Shown here: positions 7,026-11,025 of the stretch, in pieces
Layout: each line of letters begins with the position of its first letter
Position numbering within the stretch: position 1 is the first letter of the stretch
NCBI GenBank assembly: GCA_905201505.1
Contig: CAJKOJ010000062.1
Coordinates: forward strand, 1-11,228
Length of the DNA stretch: 11,228 bases
DNA from: an uncultured Eubacteriales bacterium
GTDB taxonomy: Bacteria; Bacillota; Clostridia; Lachnospirales; CAG-274
Direction: 5' to 3'
Notes under the pieces: model-generated
Seen by the model: only the letters and a program-made list of their open reading frames with translations
What the model was told of the DNA's origin: nothing
Database searches by the model: none
Made by a program: the position numbers and the translations under genes

Positions 7026-7487
7026 ATGAGTAATAAAATAAAAGTTACCGGTTATATAATACTGGTTATTGTAATAATATTTTTTATGATAGCGGTAAAT
7101 GAAAATAACAAGAAACGTAATATTGAAGAAGTAGTTTCTGAATTTAGTACAACGGTATATCCGTTGGGAGTGGCAGAAACAACTACAGAACAGATGGAGG
7201 CAACAACTGAAAGTTCATTAAATGGTGCCGACGGTTGGGACTATAAAATTCCTATTGAAAGCATTATCAAGGAAACGTTTCCAAATGCTAAATTTGATAA
7301 GTTTGTAAATTTTAGAACATGGTCAGATGGTACATTTACGCTATTAGAAAATAAATTTGAAGTAGACGGTGTTGACCATACATATGTTGCAAGATGTGGC
7401 GGAGGGAAATTATTTCATTTAAACATTGATGATGTTGCAGTATTTTATGATGAAGATGGACAATGGGAATTTATGACTAAAGAATAA
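7026..7487 (+). CDS. Membrane-anchored protein of unknown function
   Basis: The 153-residue product is not recognised. A single hydrophobic helix at residues 8-24 (GYIILVIVIIFFMIAV), preceded by Lys residues and followed by NKKR, acts as a signal-anchor. It is followed by a Thr/Glu-rich linker (about 40-66, TTTEQMEATTESS) and a compact domain of about 85 residues (WDYKIP to the end) with the pattern of a small alpha/beta sensor or binding domain and one Cys. The domain should lie outside the membrane or face the medium. AGGTG (7016-7020) is 5 nt before the ATG. It lacks any tail-protein feature. A superinfection-exclusion or lysogenic conversion role is possible from its position, but no motif shows this. 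Confidence 0.7.
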   Translation: MSNKIKVTGYIILVIVIIFFMIAVNENNKKRNIEEVVSEFSTTVYPLGVAETTTEQMEATTESSLNGADGWDYKIPIESIIKETFPNAKFDKFVNFRTWSDGTFTLLENKFEVDGVDHTYVARCGGGKLFHLNIDDVAVFYDEDGQWEFMTKE

Positions 7488-7507
7488 CTTTTAAAGCAGT
7501 TATGGCT

Positions 7508-7535
7508 GTTCTGGTAGAAATAACAGAACTATTTT
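7508..7535 (+). terminator. Weak hairpin after the membrane-anchored protein gene
   Basis: GTTCTG (7508-7513) pairs with CAGAAC (7524-7529), followed by TATTTT. The stem is only 6 bp with a 10-nt loop, so it is a marginal terminator, but it lies 20 bp after a stop codon and before the next promoter. Confidence 0.35.
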
Positions 7536-7565
7536 CCAAATTGTATACAAATTTTATTACAAATA

Positions 7566-7594
7566 TTGACACCTTACTATTTGTGTGCTATAAT
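7566..7594 (+). promoter_or_regulatory. Perfect-consensus extended -10 promoter
   Basis: TTGACA (7566-7571), a 17-bp spacer and TATAAT (7589-7594) with TGC directly before the -10 give a full-consensus sigma-A promoter with extended -10. Expected transcription start is near 7601, leaving a leader of about 20 nt before the GTG at 7620. This is the strongest promoter by sequence in the window. Confidence 0.85.
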
Positions 7595-7619
7595 ATACAC
7601 AAAAAGTGAGGTGTTTTTT

Positions 7620-7853
7620 GTGAAGATAGATATTATACTTGAAAAATTATTGGATATTTATATTATTGCCTTGTGTATTTTATGCCCCTGGTGTGTTGTA
7701 GATGCTTTAATAAATAAAAATATAGCTTATTTTGTAATTATGTTATTAGCAATTGTAAGTAATACTGGCATTTACTTCTATTTAAAATATTTTTATAGAG
7801 AACAGCGAAAGTTGTATGAAGGGCTAAATGTTATTATGGAGGAACGTGCATAA
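7620..7853 (+). CDS. Small two-helix membrane protein of unknown function
   Basis: The 77-residue product has two hydrophobic helices (about 12-31 and 34-55) joined by a short NKN turn. A charged C-terminal helix (YREQRKLYEGL...MEER) follows. The first helix contains a CPWC motif, which recalls a thioredoxin-type CXXC, but its place inside a membrane helix argues against a redox fold. The start is GTG 7620, preceded by GAGGTG (7608-7613) with 6-nt spacing; an in-frame TTG at 7566 is the -35 element itself and cannot be in the transcript. It stands alone between its own promoter and a strong terminator. Holin-like or immunity roles are conceivable from size and topology only. Confidence 0.7.
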   Translation: MKIDIILEKLLDIYIIALCILCPWCVVDALINKNIAYFVIMLLAIVSNTGIYFYLKYFYREQRKLYEGLNVIMEERA

Positions 7854-7908
7854 ATAGAAAGATGTAGTGCATACTTAAAAAGGTACCACAGAATATAATG
7901 TTATTTAC

Positions 7909-7938
7909 AAAAAGAGCAATCGCGAGGTTGCTCTTTTT
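7909..7938. terminator. Intrinsic terminator (bidirectional)
   Basis: AAAAAGAGCAA (7909-7919) and TTGCTCTTTTT (7928-7938) form a perfect 11-bp stem around the loop TCGCGAGG. It ends in a T-run on both strands. It closes the small membrane protein transcript and insulates the repressor unit that follows. Confidence 0.9.
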
Positions 7939-7976
7939 GTGTACATAGAAAAAATAAAAAAAATTAAAATTACCTA

Positions 7977-8023
7977 TTGACTTTTGCCGGACAAAATGTT
8001 ATTATAGTTTTGCCAGACAAAAT
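7977..8023 (+). promoter_or_regulatory. Repressor promoter with two operator copies
   Basis: TTGACT (7977-7982) and TATTAT (8000-8005) are 17 bp apart. Two near-identical 16-bp sites, TTTTGCCGGACAAAAT (7982-7997) and TTTTGCCAGACAAAAT (8008-8023), differ at one base and start 26 bp apart. Each is an imperfect palindrome with arms TTTTG and CAAAA. The first fills the spacer between -35 and -10. The second covers the transcription start and abuts the ribosome site. This is the layout expected for autorepression by the ribbon-helix-helix protein encoded just downstream. Confidence 0.8.
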
Positions 8024-8037
8024 AGGAGGTGTAAATA

Positions 8038-8214
8038 TTGGCAAATAAGAAAATGGGTCGCCCTACAGAAAACCCTAGACCACACAAGTTAAGTATACGC
8101 ATTAACGATGAAAGTAAAGATATATTAGAAAGTTACTGCAATGATTTTAATGTGAATAAAACAGAGGCTGTGGAAAGAGGGATAAAAAAGTTGAAGGACG
8201 ATATAAAAAAATAA
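8038..8214 (+). CDS. Ribbon-helix-helix (Arc/CopG-type) transcriptional repressor
   Basis: The 58-residue protein starts MANKKMGRPTENPRPHKLSI. The GRPTENP N-terminal tail is typical of small phage and plasmid RHH regulators. The fold follows: strand KLSIRIN (17-23), helix 1 (about 24-37, DESKDILESYCNDF), the turn NVNKTEA and helix 2 (about 42-56). Such proteins dimerise and insert the paired strand into the major groove. The start is TTG 8038, because AGGAGGTG (8024-8031) is 6 nt upstream; ATG 8053 has no ribosome site. Two operator-like repeats on its promoter suggest autoregulation. A predicted antisense RNA covers its 3' end. Confidence 0.85.
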   Translation: MANKKMGRPTENPRPHKLSIRINDESKDILESYCNDFNVNKTEAVERGIKKLKDDIKK

Positions 8215-8276
8215 GTAGGTTGCCGACTACCAATCAAACAGACCTACTTATTTCACCCAGAGGTTTCCCTACTGTT
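8203..8276 (-). ncRNA. Predicted small RNA antisense to the repressor 3' end
   Basis: A minus-strand promoter (8283-8311) would start an RNA near 8276. It would run leftward through a hairpin of 12-bp arms (8242-8253 and 8209-8220, AAATAAGTAGGT with its complement) and end in a U-run from the A-rich 8204-8210. The RNA would be about 74 nt, with about 10 nt complementary to the last repressor codons. Promoter, length and terminator layout match the two antitoxin-type RNAs at 10630-10718 and 10931-11019. No hydrophobic toxin ORF faces it. Predicted from sequence alone. Confidence 0.55.
8209..8253 (-). terminator. Hairpin ending the minus-strand small RNA
   Basis: AAATAAGTAGGT (8209-8220) is perfectly complementary to ACCTACTTATTT (8242-8253), with a 21-nt loop. 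On the minus strand the stem is followed by seven U residues (8204-8210). On the plus strand only ATTT precedes CACCC, so termination of the repressor mRNA here would be weaker. Confidence 0.65.
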
Positions 8277-8282
8277 AAATCT

Positions 8283-8311
8283 ATTATAACAGTAACGGAG
8301 ACTTCTTTCAA
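8283..8311 (-). promoter_or_regulatory. Minus-strand promoter for the small RNA
   Basis: On the minus strand TTGAAA (8306-8311) and TATAAT (8283-8288) are exactly 17 bp apart. A palindrome TACTGTTA...TAACAGTA (8270-8277 and 8287-8294, 9-bp spacer) straddles the -10 and the start site and could be an operator. The -35 lies in the 5' arm of the hairpin before the gene at 8341. Confidence 0.65.
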
Positions 8312-8338
8312 GTAAATTTTTTTTGAAAGGAGTTTTTT
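8301..8338 (+). promoter_or_regulatory. Terminator-like hairpin that sequesters the ribosome site of the next gene
   Basis: ACTTCTTTCAA (8301-8311) pairs with TTGAAAGGAGT (8323-8333) over 11 positions with one G-U pair, and six T residues from 8333 precede the ATG at 8341. The 3' arm contains the ribosome site AAAGGAG (8326-8332). Folded, the element would both terminate transcription and hide the ribosome site. This is the layout of an attenuator, although no ligand-binding domain is visible upstream. Confidence 0.6.
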
Positions 8339-8340
8339 AA

Positions 8341-8610
8341 ATGAAAGAATTAATTAATAAGTTAGTTGATAATATGGTTAAACAAATATGTGACGATTAT
8401 TACGCAGCAGGGGCATATAAGGATTTCCCTGAAACAAAAGAGGCAAGAAAAGCTGTATATGATTTTTACTGGAACGACCCTAAATTTGAAAGTGTGAGGA
8501 CAGAACTCGATTTTGTTATAGGCAAATCTGAGGCTACGTGCGAAATGCAAGGCTTTGTATTGGGATTTAGAAAGGCTTTGGAAATGTGTGTGAATTGCAG
8601 GGGGTTATGA
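8341..8610 (+). CDS. Small hypothetical protein preceding the antirepressor
   Basis: The 89-residue, mostly helical protein is not firmly recognised. The C-terminal part (ELDFVIGKSEATCEMQGFVLGFRKALEMC, about 56-84) resembles small proteins of clostridial mobile elements that end in a GF.LG.R...E helix (DUF6809-like, from memory). AAAGGAG (8326-8332) is 8 nt before the ATG but lies inside a hairpin arm. The gene ends 1 bp before the antirepressor start, so the two are translationally linked and probably work in the same circuit. No promoter of its own is visible, so it may depend on readthrough from the repressor promoter. Confidence 0.7.
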   Translation: MKELINKLVDNMVKQICDDYYAAGAYKDFPETKEARKAVYDFYWNDPKFESVRTELDFVIGKSEATCEMQGFVLGFRKALEMCVNCRGL

Positions 8611-8611
8611 T

Positions 8612-9367
8612 ATGAATGAGCTACAGGTATTTAAAAACAATGAATTTGGCGAGGTAAGAACGGCTGAAGAAAACGGTAAAATTTTATTTTGTGGAAGTGA
8701 CGTTGCAAGGGCTTTAGGCTATGCAATTCCAAGTAAAGCAGTAAACACACACTGCAAAGGGGTTTCCAAAATGGAAGCACCTACAAATGGTGGTATACAG
8801 AATATGTTATTCATAACAGAAGGTGATGTTTACAGACTTATAGTACATAGCAAATTACCTAGTGCTGAAAAGTTTGAAAGCTGGGTATTTGATGAGGTAC
8901 TGCCAACAATTCGCAAGCACGGGGCTTATATGACACCTGAAAAATTGGAGGAAGCAATACTTAATCCGGATACTATGATTAAATTATGTACTGCCTTAAA
9001 AGATGAGCAGGATAAAAATAAGGTATTGGAGGCAGCTAATAGTCAGCTGACCGTTGACAACACAATAATGCAGCCCAAAGCCGATTATTTTGATGAGCTT
9101 GTAGATAGGAACCTACTTACAAATTTTAGGGAAACTGCAAAACAGCTAAGTGTTGGAGAAAAGAAGTTTGTAGCGTTTTTGTTAGAACACAAGTACATAT
9201 ACAGAGATAAAAGAGGTAAGTTAATGCCTTATGCAGACAAAAATAAAGGATTATTCGAGATTAAAGAAACTTTCAATGAAAAAACAAACTGGAGCGGCAC
9301 ACAGACATTAATTACACCTAAAGGAAGAGAAACTTTTAGATTATTAATGCTTAAAGCTATTGCTTAA
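8612..9367 (+). CDS. Phage antirepressor, Bro-N plus KilAC domains
   Basis: The 251-residue protein has a Bro-N DNA-binding domain at about 1-106: LQVFKNNEFGEVRT, then ILFCGSDVARALGY, then LFITEGDVYRLIVHSKLPSAEKFE and WVFDEVLPTIRKHGAYM. A coiled-coil linker follows (about 108-145). A KilAC-type C-terminal domain lies at about 150-250 (YFDELVDRNLLTNFRETAKQLSVGEKKFVAFLLEHKYIYRDKRGKLMPY). Antirepressors of this family interfere with the phage repressor and favour induction. It begins 1 bp after the upstream gene, with GGGGG (8601-8605) as a weak ribosome site. Finding it beyond the tape measure gene rather than in the early region is unusual. Confidence 0.95.
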   Translation: MNELQVFKNNEFGEVRTAEENGKILFCGSDVARALGYAIPSKAVNTHCKGVSKMEAPTNGGIQNMLFITEGDVYRLIVHSKLPSAEKFESWVFDEVLPTIRKHGAYMTPEKLEEAILNPDTMIKLCTALKDEQDKNKVLEAANSQLTVDNTIMQPKADYFDELVDRNLLTNFRETAKQLSVGEKKFVAFLLEHKYIYRDKRGKLMPYADKNKGLFEIKETFNEKTNWSGTQTLITPKGRETFRLLMLKAIA

Positions 9368-9382
9368 TAGGGAGGAATACGT

Positions 9383-9517
9383 ATGGGCATAAAACGAATC
9401 GAAATAGAACTAAGTGATAAACTTTGCCATATATATGCTATATTTTATAGAGCCAGGCAAACTCTAGTTATTAACAAAAAAGCAGAAAACAATAAAATAA
9501 TATACTGGCATGTATAG
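9383..9517 (+). CDS. Small hypothetical protein, 44 residues
   Basis: A short ORF starts MGIKRIEIELSDKLCHIYAI and ends IIYWHV; it has no recognisable domain. Support comes from AGGGAGGA (9369-9376), 6 nt before the ATG, and its position 15 bp after the antirepressor stop, as a last gene of that operon. Its stop directly abuts the -35 of the CRISPR promoter. It could also be chance coding after a decayed gene. Confidence 0.45.
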   Translation: MGIKRIEIELSDKLCHIYAIFYRARQTLVINKKAENNKIIYWHV

Positions 9518-9546
9518 TTGCAAAAAATAGGCAAATGTGATATAAT
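9518..9546 (+). promoter_or_regulatory. Promoter reading into the CRISPR leader
   Basis: TTGCAA (9518-9523), a 17-bp spacer and TATAAT (9541-9546), with TGA directly before the -10 (extended -10), predict a start near 9553, about 104 nt before the first CRISPR repeat. Confidence 0.75.
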
Positions 9547-9656
9547 ATAATCAAGGCAAGTGCCGCTTGGAAAAATATGCTTTTAAGCGGCACAACCTAG
9601 CTTATATACTGTGTTTAGTAAAAGTGCGGTAAAATAAGAATGGCTTATTTACTGTA
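9547..9656 (+). promoter_or_regulatory. CRISPR leader with two hairpins
   Basis: The AT-rich stretch between promoter and first repeat contains a perfect 9-bp stem, GTGCCGCTT (9560-9568) with AAGCGGCAC (9585-9593), near the predicted 5' end. A second inverted repeat, GTAAAATAAG (9629-9638) with CTTATTTAC (9644-9652), ends 4 bp before repeat 1. The first hairpin has no U-tail and is not a terminator. The leader side is assigned because the opposite, right-hand repeat is the degenerate one. Confidence 0.6.
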
Positions 9657-9819
9657 GTTCAAGAGAAACAAGAGTTGTATTTAAATCACATTTTGTGTCC
9701 ATATCCTGAATTTAAGGCAGCTGTTCAAGAGAAACAAGAGTTGTATTTAAATATGTATAGATATGGCAACAAAAGACTTTTATAAAAGGGTTCAAGAGAA
9801 ACAAGCGTTGTACGTCCCG
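9657..9819 (+). CRISPR. Minimal CRISPR array, three repeats and two spacers, without cas genes in the window
   Basis: Three 30-nt repeats lie at 9657-9686, 9723-9752 and 9790-9819. Repeats 1 and 2 are identical, beginning GTTCAAGAGAAACAAGAGTT and ending GTATTTAAAT. Repeat 3 matches for 16 nt, differs at position 17, matches through 23, then diverges, as terminal repeats do. Spacers are 36 nt (9687-9722) and 37 nt (9753-9789) and unlike each other. The repeat length, the ATTTAAAT 3' end and the weak inner stem ACAA-GAG-TTGT fit subtype I-B arrays of Clostridia. No cas gene is present here, so Cas proteins would have to come from elsewhere. It lies between an antirepressor operon and hicAB within phage DNA, and neither spacer matches the rest of the window by eye. 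Confidence 0.87.
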
Positions 9820-9869
9820 AGCAAGACGTAAAAAGGCTCATTTGTTATGCAAAAAATACAATAAAGCTA

Positions 9870-9898
9870 TTGACATACGTGCAAACACGTGTTATAAT
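9870..9898 (+). promoter_or_regulatory. hicAB promoter with operator palindrome
   Basis: TTGACA (9870-9875), a 17-bp spacer and TATAAT (9893-9898) with TGT before it form a consensus extended -10 promoter. The spacer holds ACGTG-CAAA-CACGT (9877-9890), overlapping a 10-bp palindrome AACACGTGTT (9884-9893). Either is a good candidate for binding by the HicB DNA-binding domain, which is known to autorepress such operons. Confidence 0.8.
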
Positions 9899-9926
9899 GT
9901 AGCTATAGAAAGGAGATACTTAATAT

Positions 9927-10109
9927 ATGAAAACATCAGAATTAGTTAAACTCCTTAAGAAGAGTGGTTGTTATCTCTTAAGAAATGGAAAAAAACACGA
10001 TATTTGGTACAGTCCTATAACAGGTAAACAGTTTTCAGTGCCCAGGCACTTATCACAGGACATACCAAAGGGAACTTTTAACAACATTAAAAAGGATGCA
10101 GGCTTTTAA
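9927..10109 (+). CDS. hicA: HicA toxin, mRNA interferase
   Basis: The 60-residue protein has the double-stranded-RNA-binding-like HicA fold: an N-terminal helix with KTSELVKLLKKSGC, the strand YLLRNGKKHDIWYSP carrying the catalytic His24 in the G-K-K-H motif, the VPRH motif (38-41), and the C-terminal LSQDIPKGTFNNIKKDAGF helix with the conserved 'IPKGT...I.KDAG'. HicA cleaves mRNA independently of the ribosome and is held inactive by HicB. Length is normal and no key residue is missing. GAAAGGAG (9908-9915) is 11 nt from the ATG, a slightly long spacing that could keep toxin synthesis low. It is first in a two-gene operon under its own promoter. Confidence 0.95.
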   Translation: MKTSELVKLLKKSGCYLLRNGKKHDIWYSPITGKQFSVPRHLSQDIPKGTFNNIKKDAGF

Positions 10110-10115
10110 GCCTGC
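10098..10115 (+). other. Hairpin at the hicA stop codon
   Basis: GCAGGCTT and AAGCCTGC form a near-perfect palindrome whose stem includes the hicA TAA. No U-run follows, so it is not a standard terminator. It may protect or process the mRNA between toxin and antitoxin cistrons. Confidence 0.5.
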
Positions 10116-10157
10116 TAAACCTTTGATATATATATTAAAGATAGGAGGAGAATTTAA

Positions 10158-10553
10158 ATGTCTAAATATGTTTATCCAGCAGTATTTACAAAGGAAGAGA
10201 ATGAGCAATATTCAGTTGTATTTAATGATTTAGAAGGCTGCTATACTTGCGGAGATAGTTTGGAAGAGGCAATTGAAATGGCTGAAGATGTTCTTGCACT
10301 GACATTGTACGGATACGAAAAAGACGGGAAGGAAATTCCTAAAGCAACAGTTATTTCAGATGTTAAGGTAAATGAAAATGAATTTGTGAATTATATTGCT
10401 TGTGATACATTAGAATATAGAAAAATGTATAATAATAAAGCAGTTAAAAAGACTTTGACAATACCTGAATGGCTAAATGAAGAAGCATTAAAAAGTAACA
10501 TTAATTTCTCCGCTGTGCTTCAGGAAGCACTACAGGAAAAGTTGACAAGATAA
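10158..10553 (+). CDS. hicB: HicB antitoxin
   Basis: The 131-residue protein has the two-domain HicB layout. The N-terminal partial RNase H-like domain (about 1-75) has the signature FNDLEGCYTCGDSLEEAIEM, followed by the helix leading to YGYEKDGKEIPKAT. The C-terminal part (about 94-131, KKTLTIPEWLNEEALKSNINF then SAVLQEAL) is a ribbon-helix-helix DNA-binding domain. It neutralises HicA and represses the operon promoter. AGGAGG (10143-10148) is a stronger, better-spaced ribosome site than that of hicA, consistent with antitoxin excess. A terminator follows directly. Confidence 0.95.
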   Translation: MSKYVYPAVFTKEENEQYSVVFNDLEGCYTCGDSLEEAIEMAEDVLALTLYGYEKDGKEIPKATVISDVKVNENEFVNYIACDTLEYRKMYNNKAVKKTLTIPEWLNEEALKSNINFSAVLQEALQEKLTR

Positions 10554-10567
10554 TCAATAGTTAAACG

Positions 10568-10597
10568 TAAAAGGACATCTTAAATGGTGTCCTTTTA
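10568..10597 (+). terminator. Intrinsic terminator of hicAB
   Basis: TAAAAGGACA (10568-10577) and TGTCCTTTTA (10588-10597) form a perfect 10-bp stem with a 10-nt loop and a TTTTA end, 14 bp after the hicB stop. Confidence 0.85.
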
Positions 10598-10629
10598 TTG
10601 TGGAAATCTATTTATAGTTATTTACATAA

Positions 10630-10718
10630 TAAAAAAATAACCACTCTCCGACCAAAGTTTGTGGTTATTTTTTTAATAATCAATAAAGCGAAAGCCGCTC
10701 TGGCTAGCTTCCTTTTGT
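10630..10718 (-). ncRNA. Orphan antitoxin-type RNA of the decayed locus
   Basis: A minus-strand promoter (10725-10753) predicts a start near 10718. The RNA would end at the U-run after the 14-bp hairpin AAAAAAATAACCAC (10631-10644) paired with GTGGTTATTTTTTT (10661-10674). Length is about 89 nt, equal to the predicted RNA of the intact locus, with a small 5' stem (AGCC...GGCT) before the terminator hairpin. Promoter and terminator are intact although the matching toxin is gone, so the RNA may still be made. Confidence 0.6.
10631..10674. terminator. Bidirectional terminator hairpin
   Basis: A perfect 14-bp stem with a 16-nt loop has A7 before it and T7 after it, so it terminates on either strand. 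It ends the predicted orphan minus-strand RNA and backs up the hicAB terminator. Confidence 0.85.
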
Positions 10719-10724
10719 ACCCTC

Positions 10725-10753
10725 ATAATAACATAAATATATTGTAATGTCAA
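10725..10753 (-). promoter_or_regulatory. Promoter of the orphan antitoxin-type RNA
   Basis: On the minus strand TTGACA (10748-10753) and TATTAT (10725-10730) are 17 bp apart. The -35 abuts the plus-strand hairpin at 10754, the same relation seen in the intact locus. Confidence 0.75.
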
Positions 10754-10784
10754 GCACTTGCAGAAATGTGAGTGCCTTTTATGG

Positions 10785-10813
10785 TTTACAAAATATGTAA
10801 AATAATGTATAAT
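10785..10813 (+). promoter_or_regulatory. Type I toxin promoter
   Basis: TTTACA (10785-10790) and TATAAT (10808-10813) are 17 bp apart. Expected start is near 10820, giving a toxin mRNA of about 270 nt to the terminator at 11059-11090, with a 58-nt leader. Confidence 0.75.
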
Positions 10814-10837
10814 AATTTTATGCAAGAGAAAAATATC

Positions 10838-10872
10838 GGCGGTTATGGCTCACCCACCTTATTAAGGGGGTG
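10838..10872 (+). promoter_or_regulatory. Toxin leader: SD-masking hairpin and long-range pairing site
   Basis: CACCCACCTT (10851-10860) pairs with AAGGGGGTG (10864-10872) across a 3-nt loop with one bulged A, hiding the ribosome site. Just upstream, GGCGGTTAT (10838-10846) is a perfect complement of ATAACCGCC (10938-10946) inside the toxin ORF. It is also complementary to the ATAACCGCC arm of the minus-strand antitoxin RNA. Masked ribosome sites and 5'-3' pairing are established controls of type I toxin mRNAs. Confidence 0.7.
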
Positions 10873-10877
10873 ATAAT

Positions 10878-10985
10878 ATGCAGGAAGTAATATTATATTT
10901 AACGTTAATATTCTTAATTCTGTACATAACAAAAAAAATAACCGCCCCGGTCTGCAAACTTTGGCGGTTATTTAATATAACTTGA
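10878..10985 (+). CDS. Type I toxin, small hydrophobic peptide
   Basis: The 35-residue product starts MQEVILYLTLIFLILYITKK. A single membrane helix spans about 4-17, followed by a basic C-terminus with KK, K and R residues (ITAPVCKLWRLFNIT). This is the layout of membrane-acting type I toxins (Fst, TxpA, BsrG and clostridial prophage relatives); the exact family cannot be named. AAGGGGGTG (10864-10872) is 5 nt before the ATG but masked by a hairpin. The coding sequence runs through the hairpin that ends the opposing RNA, so sense and antisense transcripts overlap over most of the C-terminal half. Confidence 0.75.
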   Translation: MQEVILYLTLIFLILYITKKITAPVCKLWRLFNIT

Positions 10986-11019
10986 AATTGTGAGCAGTAA
11001 CCAACGGTTACTCTCTTGT
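10931..11019 (-). ncRNA. Antisense antitoxin RNA of the type I system
   Basis: The minus-strand promoter at 11026-11054 predicts a start near 11019. The RNA of about 89 nt has a 5' stem GTAACC-GTT-GGTTAC and then a terminator hairpin (arms 10963-10973 and 10936-10946) with U8 from 10931-10938. It overlaps the 3' half of the toxin ORF and its 3' UTR in convergent fashion, like RatA with TxpA or SR4 with BsrG. Antisense pairing would block or degrade the toxin mRNA. Confidence 0.75.
10936..10973 (-). terminator. Terminator hairpin of the antitoxin RNA, inside the toxin gene
   Basis: AAATAACCGCC (10936-10946) and GGCGGTTATTT (10963-10973) form a perfect 11-bp stem with a 16-nt loop. On the minus strand it is followed by eight U. 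On the plus strand only TTTAAT follows, so the toxin mRNA can read through. Confidence 0.85.
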
Positions 11020-11025
11020 ATGATT

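Larger units (their letters stand above)
10611..10776 (+). pseudogene. Decayed type I toxin locus
   Basis: This stretch parallels the intact toxin locus at 10915-11086 element by element. It has a TACATAA(T/C)AAAAAA-ATAACC segment, a 14-bp hairpin, a minus-strand -10 and -35, and a plus-strand hairpin GCACT...AGTGC (10754-10758, 10771-10775) followed by CTTTT, equivalent to the toxin terminator. The promoter, SD hairpin and start of a toxin ORF are missing, and stop codons interrupt the aligned frame (TTT ACA TAA TAA). It is probably an old tandem duplicate whose toxin half has been lost. Confidence 0.55.

Noticed and set aside
7566..7619. TTG start that adds 18 residues to the two-helix membrane protein
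   Set aside because: The TTG is the first half of the -35 element of a perfect promoter, and the extension lies mostly upstream of the expected transcription start.
8209..8253. Hairpin as a standard plus-strand terminator of the repressor gene
   Set aside because: The U-run is on the minus-strand side; on the plus strand the stem is followed by CACCC. Partial plus-strand termination remains possible.
8203..8276. Minus-strand RNA as a c4-type antirepressor-controlling RNA
   Set aside because: No stretch complementary to the antirepressor leader was seen, and the RNA is transcribed away from that gene.
9820..9840. TACGTC...GACGTA inverted repeat at the end of CRISPR repeat 3 as a terminator
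   Set aside because: It is followed by an A-run, not T, and the 6-bp stem is weak.
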